Counted from the first letter of the stretch, positions 31,690 through 43,409 are shown. The stretch: 64,000 bases of DNA from Undaria pinnatifida (GCA_012845835.1 JABAKD010000012.1:2965570-3029569), one strand, 5' to 3'. Notes: generated by a model not told the origin, from the letters alone. Made by a program: numbers and translations.

Positions 31690-31800
31690 GAAAAAACGCT
31701 CCAGCTGTGAGATCGAATATTTTGTCGAAACTCATATTTGCAAGCTGTGTGTGATACTCCGATCGCGCGTATTACGCGTTGTGTATTTGTGTAAAAAATT
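31690..31800 (+). repeat. E-family terminal repeat, copy 2
   Basis: TTATAAAAAAG lead-in, then CTCCAGCTGTGAGATCGAA and GCAAGCTGTGTGTGATACTC, then CGATCGCGCGTATTAC. It is well conserved but has no E body beside it. Confidence 0.82.
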
Positions 31801-32724
31801 ATCTTCGTTATTTTTGGGTCGTTGCTCTCCGGCGGCCGAGTGTTTCTTCTCGCACTTTTGGCCGCGGGGCAAGCTAGCCTGCCATGAGTACATTATGAAG
31901 CAAGTCTGGATCTCGGTCGAGCGCCGTGGCGGCGCTCGGCGCATTAAACGTCGCTTAGCTGGCTCTATTTTGCAAGGGATTGCGTTCCGCCTCCCTGAGA
32001 CGAGCAGGTCACTTGGAACACCCCAAATTGTTTTTCAAAATTTGATATTTTAAAATATACTTTTACCATTTTTCGTTCTTCGTTGTTGTTTTCGCAAAAA
32101 AATGGCCCGCTACTCAACTAACCTCACCAGCAGCACAGCAGCAGTAGCAACAACCGCCCGGACCTAAACTGACCTCAGCAGCGGCACAGCAGCAGCAGTA
32201 GCAGCGACACACAGCAGTAGTAGCAGCAGTACGCATGTGGATCGGATTAGTGTGGGTTCGGGGATGCGCCGCCCTGGGCCGTTTCGGCCCCGGATCTCAA
32301 CGTGGGTGCGTGGGCATGAGTGCAGACAAGGGTAAACCGGCCTGCGCTCCCCCGCCACGCGGGCGGCCGCTCGTCGAGGCAGGAGCGAAAGCGTCTGTGG
32401 GTGTGGTTGACCCGGTGTGTTTATTTTTTTCTTGCGGGGTAACTACACGTGTCCGAATGTAACGACCGTTTTCTATTGAACAAAAATACATATCCCTGTA
32501 TTGTCTTTCCGGACAGAGCGAATACCAGCAGGAGGAGGCTGGAAGTTAGAGGCCGGGAGCAGCCGACTGTTGGAACGAGCGCCACAGGGCACGGCTTGCA
32601 TCTCTCCGCGCGGGAGACGGGGCTCACAGGGACATCGAGCGGGGAAAGCTTGGAAGATGACGCCGAGCGCGGCGAGGGTGGCAGGCATCGCGAGCGCAGC
32701 ATGCACGCAAGTCTCGTCCAGGCC
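31801..32724. other. CAG-rich microsatellite and unassigned sequence
   Basis: An interrupted CAG/GTAGCAG microsatellite lies at 32120-32235. The rest of the stretch has no recognised gene; the frames at 32450-32790 have no family resemblance. Confidence 0.45.
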
Positions 32725-32754
32725 AAATATATCACACCCCCGACGGATCAGCTC

Positions 32755-33225
32755 ACCGTAGCTCGAGCTAGCTCTTCTCGACGGTAGCTCACCGGTGAGC
32801 TACGGAGCTGCATGAGCCGCGCATGTTTCCCGGCTTGAGCTACAAAAGATAGCTTATCTGCACATGTTTGGAAGGGTGAGTTATAGCCGATAGCTCATCC
32901 GCACATGTTTGCCGAGGATGAACTATGTACGAGCTACCTGAGCCAGCTCATTTGGCCCTGGATGAGCTATAGGAGCTCCATTATTCGCACATGTTTTCAA
33001 TTATTGAGCTATAGGCGATAGCTCATCTGCACATGTTTTCAAAGGGTGAGCTATAGTCGATAGCTCATCTGCATATGTTTTCAAAGCTTCAGCTATAGAC
33101 GATAGCTCATCTGCACATACATGTTTTCGAGGCTCGATCTATAGAGGATAGCTCATCTGCACATGCTTTGATGTCGTGAGCTATAAGAGCTAGATGAGCT
33201 AGCTCATGAGCTGCTGCTAATCACA
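32755..33225 (+). repeat. hAT left subterminal array
   Basis: Units of about 50-60 bp with the near-palindromic core GAGCTATAGGCGATAGCTC followed by ATCTGCACATGTTTTCAA. At least seven units can be counted. The same unit in the same direction fills 34395-34985. Confidence 0.85.
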
Positions 33226-33497
33226 GGTATGAGCAAATACACACCACATCATGACAATAAAAACATCCATATATTATATATACTTGTACGAGATCGGAGC
33301 TTGTTCTGTTCTTAATAGGCCAGATAGAGGTAGACAGAGTACCGTTGGATTTGTTTTCTCGGCACAGCCATAACTATCAACCATGTCCATGCATCACTCG
33401 ACCAAGTACAACTCAACTCAAATCAATCGAGACACCTACCACCCACAAACAAGAGCTCGCATGCATACACATACAACACCACACAACACGCCTAGCA

Positions 33498-33936
33498 TGA
33501 CCTGCCCTCGTTTTGGGCCAACGACGGACAGCCGATCTACCCGAACATGGCCTGCGTGGCTCGCGTACTGCTCTCTGTGCCGGCGTCTTCTGCCGTCCTG
33601 GAGAGGAACTTTAGCACGGCCGGGCGTCTCATTACGAGTTCCCGGAGCAGCTTTTCCGCGGCCTACGCGGAGATGGTCATGTTCCTCAACGGAAACATCT
33701 AACGCATTCCCATTGAAGTGCCAGATCTCTCAATTGAGCAGGCGCTCCAGGCGGTTCCTCGCCGTTTCTCCAACCCGAAGGCGGAGGTGGCCGCCCTTTC
33801 TGCGGGCGAGGCGGGGTCTGCGGGCGAAGCGGACGTGGACGCCGCCTACGATGAGTACGCAGGGGAGGCGGGGTCTGCGGGGGAAGAGGGCGTTAACGCC
33901 GGCTGCGGCGACTCCGCAGGGGAAGGCTCGGACTAG
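33498..33936 (+). pseudogene. hAT transposase C-terminal dimerisation domain
   Basis: Reads PSFWANDGQPIYPNMACVAR, then LLSVPASSAVLERNFSTAGR and LITSSRSSFS. The W...YP...AR...PASSA.ER.FS.AG pattern is the classic hAT dimerisation domain. The frame meets a TAA at 33700-33702 and then stays open to 33936, giving a low-complexity tail rich in EAGSAGE. The catalytic RNase H-like part and the zinc-finger head are missing. Confidence 0.88.
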
Positions 33937-34394
33937 AAGCCTTGGGGATGAGTGGGGGGCAGCGGTAGATCTTCTGTGCTGTAGTTATGTATCAGCTTGT
34001 TAGTCACTTTTTTTGTTTTTTTTTTGGCGATGCAGATGATTTTTTTCTTTCTGTCGCTTGCGTTTTGTTTTTTGCACCTTGTGGTAGGCTAACTGAAGCC
34101 GTGTTGGATGGATGGGGATGTACGGATTTCAAAGGCTGCTGTGTGTCAATATGGCTGCATTGACTATTGCTGTTGTTATGTGTTCACGAAGTTAAATGCT
34201 AATGCTGTGATATGCGTAGGACGTACGGTCTTAATATCAATATACCAGGTATTAATATCAGCTACAGTATACCCCAGGTATATTTTGACGTTGAAGGTTC
34301 GCCTGGACGGTGAGCTGTATAACCTACATTCGCACTCGTTCCGGGGGCCAGGTTTGTTCATCTACACATTTAAGCACCAGCATGTTTTGCCATG

Positions 34395-34985
34395 AAAGAG
34401 CTACAATAAGCTACGTACATGAGCTAGCTCATGGAGTGAGCTATAGAGGATAGCTCATCTGCACATGTTTTGAACGCTTGAGCTATAGCGGATAGCTCAC
34501 CTGCACATGTTTTGGCCGGCTTGAGGTATACCAGTAGGCGATAGCTCATTTGCACACGTTTTCCTGACTTGAGCTATAGACGGTAGCTCACCTGCACACC
34601 TTTTCAAAGCTCGAGCGATACAGGATAGCTCATCCGCACATACTTCACCAAGGTGAGCTATAAGAGCTACATGAGCTAGCTCGTTTGTCCCGGAATTAGC
34701 TATATGAGCTACATGAGCTGCACATGGTTTCCCCGGCTTGAGCTATAGGCGGTAGCTCATCTACACATGTTTTGGAAGGGTGAGCTATAACCGATAGCTC
34801 ATCCGCTCATGTTTGCCCAGGATGAGTGGTACGAACTACATGAGCTAGCTCATTTGGCCCTGGGTGGGCTATAGGAGCTACACGATCCGCACATGTTTTC
34901 AATGCTTGAGCTATAGGCGACAGCTCATCTCCACATGCTTTGAGCGCGTGAGCTATACACGATGGATGAGTTAGCTCATGAGCTG
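34395..34985 (+). repeat. hAT right subterminal array
   Basis: Same unit as the left array, about ten imperfect copies, with AGCTCATCTGCACATGTTTT recurring. Units run in the same direction as on the left, though the core is nearly symmetrical. Confidence 0.85.
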
Positions 34986-35004
34986 TCCGGGGTGTGAAAT
35001 ATTT

Positions 35005-36339
35005 TTTGGGGGCAGAGTGGAACCATGGGTAGGGTTCAAGGATATATAACTCCTTTTTAGCGATAGCCAAACTCAGGTATATACACGGTGCTGCTGTGAC
35101 CAAAATCGGGTACAGTTCTATTTCAGCGTTCGCCACGCGCTCTGGACGCCATCTGATTGGCTGGGTGGATCGGTTCTAGGTCTGTTGCTATTGTCGTACA
35201 CATATATCATACACACATACATTCCTGACCACATGCATCAAATAGTAGCGTTCAGGCGGGAACACTATCGATCTAGCTCTACTTTCTACGGGGATAAACG
35301 AGGAGTACATCAAGGTTTCGGTACCCCTCAAACACAGTACCAAAGCGTTGGACACTACCTCCAAATCATGGAAAACCATACCACGTACGCCACACATACC
35401 AAAATTGTTGCCGCCAACCAATTAATTCAAGGTAAACATCCAAGAGCGACTGGCATTGGCGGGTCAATCCCATCCACTACGACCAAGTGCAAACGCATGT
35501 AACGTACTATACAGCAACGAGCACTATTCCACGTACGGTACACAGCATCTCCTGACCACTACTAATTCGTTTGCGCGTACATCAGTACAACGTGCACCCA
35601 CCGTTATCATACCCTTCCCGCCGAGTACTACTCTTTGTTTGGAGCAATGCACTAGCTCATGCCATACGTTTCCTCCAAGAAGAGCAGTGGGGTTTATCCA
35701 TGCGAATACGCGTAACACCATTATAGGTGGAAACATATCCATAGGTGTGTTTCTGGTGTCTCCCTTTTCGCCTTGCGACGCCCCCGGGATTTCACGTTAC
35801 CCGCATCCCGAAGGGGAACCTTGCATCTATATACATAAAATGATTCGTATTTTTGAGAGGACAGGGATTGACCAGGAGTGTTTCGTCTCGGCCTCAGTAT
35901 GGGATTCTCGAAACTGGAATTTCTCGGTCAAATCGCTTCGTTCGAGCGCCGTCTTCGAGGGGCGGCTCCAACGCCCCTCAATCTGCCTTATCCGTTCCGC
36001 ACCTCGACGTGGACGCGGATGGGGGCTGAGGGAGACAAGCGAGAATTGGCCTAAAAAGTATGCTTTGTGCGGTAGACGCCCGAGCTATTCTTGGATCTTG
36101 GCATATGCAGAGTTTGAACGAAAAAAACATAGGAACCATTTTTTTCCAAATTGGCATCATTTGCAAATTGGCAAATCATTTCGCCCCCGCAACAATTTTT
36201 TTCATGGTCACACCTCGAAGCGTTTGGCCTATTATCGTACTACTACTGATGTGCCCTTGCTTTTCGATATGATATTTCTGGGTCAAATCCCTTTGCTCGA
36301 GCGTTGCCTTCGAGGAGGGCCGTTCCCTACCCAACATCA
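35005..36339 (+). other. Unassigned region with a 301-codon open frame
   Basis: The frame at 35456-36361 is long for chance but resembles no family and has mixed composition without domains. It contains two related segments about 350 bp apart, each with TTTCT(C/G)GGTCAAATC and a run through CGAGCG and TTCGAGG (near 35920 and 36270). I do not call it a gene. Confidence 0.25.
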
Positions 36340-36480
36340 TTACACCCAGTGTCCGTGCTGATTCTTCATCCTAGAGAGATACAACTTACTAGGTATTATT
36401 ATTATGTGGTCACAGACTGTGAGACAGAGTAACCAAACTATCGCAATTAATCAAGGTAAAGCAAGTGAAATGCAAGCGTA
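36340..36480 (+). repeat. Dispersed repeat R2, copy 2
   Basis: CCCAGTGTCCGTGC, then TAGAGAGATACAAC and GTGGTCACAGACTGTGAGAC. It continues through AACCAAACTATCGCAATTAA, which matches the inverted copy at 44840-44960. Confidence 0.6.
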
Positions 36481-37399
36481 CCGGGTACGAGAACACAACA
36501 AAACGGGCAAGACCATAAAAATAAGAAAAAAAACACAACGAAATCGCTTTTAAACAGCGCAGTACGACAAACCATGTTTTGTCAGTATTTTTCATCGCCG
36601 CTCCAAAGAGTCGTTCCGTATATGTTGGTCCACGATCCACGATCCACAATCCATCTTTCAGGACCGTATAATAATATCCCACACAAATTTCAAGTATACT
36701 TATCCCCACAAACGTGGATGCAGTTCTAAAGGTGCGATTCTCAAGGTAGTGTTTCGAACGCTTGGTTGTGTGGTTGCAAAAGTTGCGCTGGCTTCAGACT
36801 GTTGTTGCTGGTCAATATATCGTGTGCCCCAGCAATTCATGGATGCAACAGAATGATCAAATAGGGATCTTCTTGAAAATATCCTCTGGTGTTCGCCAGC
36901 ATTGATGATACAGAGTAATAGGGTGTCGAATAAGCGACAAAGAGGTGATTATGCGGGCAAGCATTTCATTATTATTCGACCCTTATGCGAGTTAAATACG
37001 CACTCTTTTGGGTTCTTTTCAGTTTTTTTTCCACGTTTATTATGCTCGAGTCATGCCAGTCTTAGTTCCAATGTTGTTAAAGTTGTGCTAATTACCGGGG
37101 GGCCCTCAATCCTGAATAAAAATCGCTCTAATTCGTCCATTTATAATGCGTTTGGTGCTGTTGTTGCTGTTCAAGTTTTTCTCATCCTCATTTTGGGCGT
37201 GCTTGCTCGGCACGCCAACCTCAAAATCGACTTTTTGTGCGACCTATCATGCAAATAGCTGGTCGAATTGCGCTCGCATTGCGAATGTTTGCCATATGCG
37301 ATAAGTATGCGAGAAAACCCGAGTCGGTCCAAATAATTGTGAGCATATTGGGTCAAAGCCTACCAGCCAATCACGAATATGCCAATGGGGTCGGGGTTG
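36481..37399. other. No gene recognised
   Basis: About 0.9 kb with no recognised gene or repeat. Confidence 0.35.
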
Positions 37400-38260
37400 A
37401 CACGCCGTGCGGCGAGGTATTGACCCGGGAGATCATCGTTATAGTTCCCGCGTTGTTGGAGCTGTAGAGATTCGGAGGATTTCTGAACCGGGGATGGGGC
37501 CCTATCTCCCCCGTGTGTGACGGAACTGCCCCCCATTGGTTGGTGAGCCTCTATCATCCTCCTAGGGTGGGGCGGCGCTGTGGAGCTCGAACCAAGCAGC
37601 GATTTTAGCCAACGGAAGCGGGATTTCCACACCGTGAGAGGCGGTGTTGACCAGGGAGAACTCAGTTTTCTACCCCGCTTTGTATATATGTTAGGTATAT
37701 GGAACGATCTCTGGACTGGGGATGGGACCATATCGTCCCCGGGTGGAGCTGACTCTATAATATACGACCCCCAGCCAATCAGAGATCGGCCGGTCGGTGG
37801 GGTTGGGGGTTTCCACACTGTGCGGGGAGGTATCAATCCTGGTGATATCAGTGTTCGTTCCCGGGTTGTCGGAGTTGTATAAGTTATCCTCGAGCCTGGT
37901 ATAGATCGGTTTCGTGAGTTCGACCCCCCCCCCCGAGTGCATACTCGTATAAATTCGCCGTAGGGACTTTTTCTTGTGCACAATTGGACTTGCGGAGAGC
38001 GCGAAAGCGTGAGTTAGCAACACTCAATGAATATTCGACGAGCAGTGAGATTGCTGAACCCAATGCGCGATAAAAATCGAAGGCAAGAACTGGGGGGGAG
38101 AAGGGACGACACTTGTGACCACGGCTTTTCTAGAAGCTGAAAAGTAGAAAGAAGTATAAAGAAGTGAAAATGTGTGGATGTATTATGATCGTGGGATGGG
38201 ACCCTGCCGTACCCAGATGACGGTTACTTTATGTACGATCCCCGGCCAATGAACAACCAG
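37400..38260 (+). repeat. About 200-bp tandem repeat, three copies, third split by a SINE
   Basis: Units start near 37400, 37615 and 37805. Each has TTTCCACAC(C/T)GTG-like sequence, a GTTCCCGCGTTGTTGGAG-like block, GGGGATGGGACC and CCCCAGCCAATCAGAGA-like sequence. The third is broken at 37878 and resumes near 38190 after SINE copy 3. Confidence 0.6.
37878..38165 (+). mobile_element. tRNA-derived SINE, copy 3 (5'-truncated)
   Basis: Begins at TATCCTCGAGCCTGGTATAG, keeps the B-box-like GAGTTCGACCCC, and continues through the shared body to GAAGCTGAAAAGTAGAAAG. The A-box part of the head is absent or unrecognisable, as expected of 5'-truncated insertion. No clear poly-A run is left. Confidence 0.75.
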
Positions 38261-38329
38261 CGATACGACAAAAAAGCCATGCCAGGTGTACATGTGTTTG
38301 AACAAACAGTACCAGGCAGATGATATAAA

Positions 38330-39115
38330 CTGATGCATTCCTTCTACAACCGTCAGATTTGTCCCCTTAAAGGATTTATAGTATCCGCGCACATATTGAG
38401 TTGTCCCGCCGAAAATAAAATTCTGCCAGAAGTAAGAAACACATCCAGGCAGCTGACATCACCTCATGATCTTTCTAGCCATCCATGCCGTAGCTCCAAT
38501 TCATTCCCCTCCCCCCCCTTTTTTATTTATTTTTTCCCCCGCTCCCTATTGTTCAAACACCCCACCTAATATCAAAATATACCAGAGTAATAAATATTAC
38601 CAGGCAGTTGATATCCCCTCGTTACATGTCTAGCCATCCATGCCGCAACTCTAATTCATCCCCCCCCAAACGCCCCCTCCTTCCCCACCACCTGAACCAT
38701 CGCCTAGACCTAGCAACACGTGTATGGCAAGTCCCTATATCTATGCGACCCAAAGCTGTTAAAAATCCCCTTCCCCTCCAACCCCCCCCCCACTCCTTCG
38801 AACACTCCGCCCTCTTTTCATTGGTTGTACGACTTACAGTATACACTTGATAAACTGATGCATTTCCTTCCACAGCTGTCAGATTTTGTCCCCCTCAAAA
38901 ACGGGTTTTATAGTTCCCGCGCACAGACTGAGTAAAATCACCCTGTTGACCCTGGTACAAGCTACACTGTAGTTGCAAGGGGAGTCGCCGTCTTATATCC
39001 TTAATGAGGACACACGCCCAGTAATACGCGCGATCGGAGTATCACACACAGCTTGCAAAGATGAGTTTCGACAAATCTTCGATCTCATAGCTGGAGTGTA
39101 TTCTATTTTCATAAT
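38330..39115 (-). mobile_element. Composite E element, copy with body and terminal repeat
   Basis: Read on the minus strand: the terminal repeat (39115-38995), a GGTCGGCGACTCCCC-like link, then body units with GTGCGCGGGAACTATAAAAC, GGGGGACAAAATCTGACAGC and GGAAATGCATCAGTTTATC (38930-38860 and 38400-38330) separated by poly-G stretches. Related loci are 47461-49768 and 61755-63240. No protein is encoded. The superfamily is unknown. Confidence 0.7.
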
Positions 39116-39807
39116 ATATGTTTGTTATTTCGTCTAAAACTCGAGCCTGAAATTCTCAACTGCCAAGTTCTTTGTTCAGTGCTATTGCGTCCTACTAATA
39201 CTCTATCTACCAGATGAAAGTGATCTACAGCAACAAGTAGCAGCATTATGATAGCATTCGAGGAATTGAATGACGAAGGCAGCGACATTGTGTTTCACGC
39301 CTAGAATACCATCAGCAAGTCTCTCCATGATCATACTATACACACACAGACAGTCGGTATGCGAGCCTTGGATCTAGATTCTATCGTGCATGGTGTAGCA
39401 GCTGGCTCAGTGCGCGCCTCTCAGTGGCTACGTAGAAAACATGCAGCAAACATGGTCATCCACCTGCTGGCGCCGGATGCTTGGTTGAGTCAAAACATCA
39501 AGAAACGCACTCGAAACGCCTCTTCGTGGCCGGACTAGAGGGTCAGTCTGCGTGGGCTCGGATTTATCCGATCGAAATAGGATGAAGCTCGCAATCGGAT
39601 TCACGCAAGAAGCCGCAGAAGTGAGTAGTCCACTGCTCATCTATATCAATTTCTTGGCATTACTTTACATTTTACACGCGTACACTATGTGTTGAATGAC
39701 AACGGTTTTTTACTCTCTATCGAATACTGAATCGAACAAGTCGAAGTGCTGCCCTGCCCTGCCCGGAGCATGGGTGCCGCCGGCATCCATGCGGGGCCCT
39801 TGTTTTT
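39116..39807. other. No gene recognised
   Basis: About 0.7 kb with no recognised feature. Confidence 0.35.
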
Positions 39808-40310
39808 TATAAAAAGTTTCTAACGACGTCAGCTGTGAGTTCAACGAATTTAGGGTCGATACTCATCTTTGCAAGCTGCGTACCACATTGATCGCCCGTT
39901 TTTAGTGAGGGTTATAAATCAAAACCTATCAAGATGACTTAAGATGACGATGTATTATGTTACCTATCATGCATAAGACCAAATAACACACCACCAATAA
40001 TAATTATCTGAACACTTTGATTTATATTCGAATACCCCCTCATTAATATGGTAGGAAATAGTACTGGTAAAATTTATACAATAGATGTGATGTTTTACCT
40101 AGCTCAAAATTCCCCACCTAAAGTATAAATACCAATACTTACCATTATAGTGGACAAAAAATAAGACACCTACCTCCCAATCAAAACTCACTCACATAGT
40201 ATATTACGAGTACCAACAACGCAGCTTGCAAAGATGACTATTGACCTGAAATTCGTCGAAGTCACGGCTGACGTCCTTGAATATTAGTTATAAAATACGT
40301 TTCAAGACTC
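39808..40310. mobile_element. E-prime foldback MITE, 0.5 kb
   Basis: About 90-bp inverted ends: left TTTATAAAAAGTTTC, then GACGTCAGCTGTGAGTTC and CATCTTTGCAAGCTGCGT; right (other strand) TTTATAAC, then GGACGTCAGCCGTGACTTC and CATCTTTGCAAGCTGCGT. The 300-bp middle is A/T-rich and non-coding. The ends are a diverged form of the E terminal repeat. The exact outer boundary and target duplication were not resolved. Confidence 0.72.
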
Positions 40311-40739
40311 GAGAAACAGTAGTACATAACTAACTACTCCATTCCACCGCAAAAGTTGCTGACTGCTGATGTGTTTTTTTTTCCTTCTTTTTGAGTGCCG
40401 TTGTTAAGGTATTAGTGATTTATTATTAATAGTCCGTTTGACCACTTGCAAAAGGTTAACCAATAGCTTACCCAAACTGAGCCTTATAACACCGTCCTGT
40501 TTCCCTCGTTCTTTCCATTGCTTTCTTTCTTCTTTCTTTCTTCGTGTTTTTCGTAACACAACACCATCACCTAAAGGACTGACTTCTTGAGTGGGGTGGG
40601 TGTGGGTGGGTGGGTGGGTGCGTGCGTGCTGCGCGATTGTATTTTCTTTCGTCGGAACATACACATAAAACACAAGAGGCACGAAGATGCAAACTCGATG
40701 TTGCGGCGGGCGGAGGAGCCCCAGCAACAGCGTTTTCCA
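40311..40739. other. Unassigned; holds one arm of a distant inverted repeat
   Basis: 40425-40490 (AGTCCGTTTGACCACTTGCA, then AAAGGTTAACCAATAGC) recurs inverted at 46950-47015. A GTGGGT/GTGCGT microsatellite lies at 40594-40630. Confidence 0.5.
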
Positions 40740-41309
40740 TTACCGTGTTTTCTCGCGGCGTCCCGTGGGACATTCCATGGAATATCATGGTATCCCACCG
40801 CAGAGCCATCCCACGTTAAGGATGCAGCATCAGTCCCTGAGCTCCCCACATGAGGAACTCAATATCTCACCCGAAAAATGACTTCGAAGGCATTCGTTCG
40901 CACATTCCGACCAAGCTTCTATGCCTTAGTCCTGAAAAAAAATGTATCCGACGAGTGAAATTGCTTTATTAGTAACCGGTAGTTCCTCACATGAGGATCT
41001 CAATTGGCCAGGGACTTTTTGACGCAAAAAGTGCAACCCCCTATCTATGGTGGGATGACTCCGCACGTCCCATGGGATGCCGATGCATGTCGTGGCATCC
41101 CGTCATGAAATTTGTCGCGGTTTGCCCCGCGGCACGGGTGTCAGACATTGTTGTGTTTTTCTGCGACACGTCGTTGGGACTCGTGCTGCCGTCGGGCTGG
41201 AATGGTACGGAAGGTCGTACGGATCGTGCAGCATACGTACGAAGTAACGCCATAATTCACCAATTAATTACACGCAAAACGTATACGATGTCGCGGCTTT
41301 GCGTGGCGC
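40740..41309. other. Palindrome-rich sequence, no gene
   Basis: Contains CCGTGGGACATTCCATGGAA and CATGGTATCCCAC near 40763-40805 and CGTCCCATGGGATGCC near 41066. These resemble the CCATGG units of the neighbouring array and of 30290-31135. Confidence 0.45.
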
Positions 41310-41460
41310 CTGCCATGGCATGTCATGGGTTCCCATGGGTTCCCATGGATTCCCGTGGGTTCCCATGGGTTCCCATGGGTTCCCATGGGTTCCCATGGGT
41401 TCCCATGGGTTCCCATGGGTTCCCATGGATTCCCATGGGTTCCCATGGCATGTCCCACGG
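41310..41460. repeat. 10-bp tandem repeat GGGTTCCCAT
   Basis: About 13 nearly perfect copies. Each junction makes CCCATGGG, a perfect palindrome. Every strand and frame stays open (GSHGFPWVPM and NPWEPMGTHG), purely because of the repeat. Confidence 0.95.
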
Positions 41461-41513
41461 TATACCGCAACATGTTGGACAGCTGAGATCGAAGATTTCA
41501 AGGTTATGTTCTG

Positions 41514-41800
41514 TAGGGTTTGTGGATTCCGGGTAAAGGTATGGGAGTCCTACATAACTTCCAGAAGTTTCGGGTACTGGTGTGAAGGTCTCACAGAACT
41601 TCCAGAAGTTCCGGGTAGTTTGGCACGGGCGCACAGAACTTCCAGAAGTTCTGGGTACGGGTATGAATGCCCTACAGAACTTACGGAAGTTTGGGTGCGG
41701 GTATGAAAGTCTTGCAGAACTAACAGAAGTTCCGGGTACGGGTATGAATGCCCTACATACCTTACGGAAGTTCCGGGTACGGGTAATACCCGGGTAAATG
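41514..41800 (+). repeat. 41-bp tandem repeat, six copies, locus 1
   Basis: Units start near 41550, 41591, 41632, 41673, 41713 and 41754 with ACAGAACTTCCAGAAGTTCC, then GGGTACGGGTATGAATGCCC. The array ends in TAATACCCGGGTAAAT. A second array of the same family is at 43660-44015. Confidence 0.9.
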
Positions 41801-42374
41801 CACACCCCCTTAGGGGAAAGTTCAATTTGAAGTGGAGGATGTAATCCAACTTGCATGGGTGGTATGTTCTCATTGGGCCAATGTCCCCGAGGCAATCTGT
41901 CGTAGCTTGAAGGGAATTACGAATTATCGACAAACCCACCACCGAGAGAGGCGATCAATCGTGAACTTCAATGAGTGGCGACCGGAGTAATAGTCGCGCT
42001 CACAGCTACACTGTGACCTGTAACAGATCATACCATAACGTACCCCGGCTGTGGCGCTTCAAGTTAATAATGGCGGTTGCAATCCCATACCAGGTATTTG
42101 CCACCACAGCTCGATAAGCCAACTGCCGCGACAAAGAAAGCGAAACTACAGGAAACACAGAGAATAGTTCAAGACGTCGATGGTAGCTGCATCGCCGTCA
42201 CTGCAGATCTATGTATTACAGTATTCCGATCGGAAAAAACATTGACAAGACGCAACGCGTGGTTTCCCGATAGGAGCCAAATTCGTACGCTTCCACCAAA
42301 TCGAACAGAATTCAGTTCGGCTGATAACAAATGAAAAAATCGATTCAATAGTGTCATTCGTTAATATTGTTGCT
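41801..42374. other. No gene recognised
   Basis: About 0.57 kb with no recognised feature. Confidence 0.35.
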
Positions 42375-43409
42375 GTTCTCACATTTACTCGCATAATTAA
42401 GTCCGTGGTCACAGGATAGGCTCCAGTCACTCTGGAGCTGAGGAATACCCCAGGGAAAAACACAAACAAACCAAAGGTGATACACGCATATATCACAGCT
42501 GACGCAATTCATGATCCACCAGAAACATACGTATACAAGGTGAAATCGGGAGTCAGCCTACGATGTGCCAGATCCATACTGATGCGTACGTCTCACTACT
42601 CGCGCCTGGAAAAACCGATTATATATACCGCTTGCCACCCAAGAAAGACTACCACGTATACATTGCACGTATTACCTATCACTACGCATACGCACGACAG
42701 ACGCAAGTCAATTGGGAAAAAAGAAACAAAGAAAATAAAAGAAAAGGAGATAAAGGAAAGAAAAGACAAGAAAGCGAAAAAACGAAAAATGAAAAGAAAG
42801 AAAAGACAAGACAAGAAAAGGCGAGACAAGACAAGAAAAGCAAGAAAATACAAGACAAGAAGAGGAAGCAAGGAAAGGAGAAGAGAAAAAATGTCAAACT
42901 ATTAATAGCAGACCCCAGGAACTGACTAGATACGGCATTGGGCTCATAGAGGGTATAAAGTGCATCATCAATGGCACTGGGGAGAAAACGCAACATGGCG
43001 AAGAAGTCAGGGCGGTCTTACGCTATCTTGTGACGGCCATTGGAGGCCCATAAATTTCAAGACGATGATGGCCAGACCCAGACTTCAGTCTCTTGGGCGT
43101 GACCCCCCCCCTCCCCCCCCTCCCCCCCCCCCCCCCCTCCCCCCCCCCCCCCCCCTCCCCCCCCCCCCCCCCTTCCCCCCTTCCCTCCCCCCCTCCCTCC
43201 TTCCCCCCCCCCCCCGTCCCCCCTCCCCGCCTCCCGCCTCCCCCCCTCCCCCCTCCCCCCGGCCGCTTAGAGATGCCGACGGTGGATGGCGTTGCCGCAG
43301 CCTTTGCGCGTCGCTCTGCAGTTTTGCGTCTCTCCGTTTCATGCCAATTCCGCATGAACATTTCGGCTCCCTCCTCTACTCGTCGAAACCATCTGCCGGC
43401 CTTCTAATA
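42375..43409 (-). mobile_element. LINE copy 2, 5'-truncated
   Basis: Matches LINE copy 1 from its 3' end through the 3' untranslated region (including an A/G tract at 42715-42890), the G-run and the last residues of the coding part (MRNWHETERRK). Similarity stops at 43409, where the 5' truncation lies. The C/G run at 43105-43260 is far longer than in copy 1. Confidence 0.88.

Larger units (their letters stand above)
32733..34996 (+). mobile_element. hAT transposon, internally deleted, with subterminal arrays
   Basis: A 2264-bp element. Ends are inverted repeats CACACCCC (32733-32740) and GGGGTGTG (34989-34996), with similarity a little further (CACACCCCSGAC). The flanks AAATATAT (32725-32732) and AAATATTT (34997-35004) form an 8-bp target duplication with one mismatch, the length used by hAT elements. 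Both subterminal regions (about 32755-33225 and 34395-34985) are packed with GAGCTATAGGCGATAGCTC-type units, probably transposase-binding sites. The middle keeps only the C-terminal part of a transposase, so the element cannot move by itself. Confidence 0.88.

Noticed and set aside
41264-41500. Open frames of 69-190 codons on both strands through the GGGTTCCCAT array
   Set aside because: A 10-bp palindromic repeat without stop codons keeps frames open on both strands; there is no protein-like composition.
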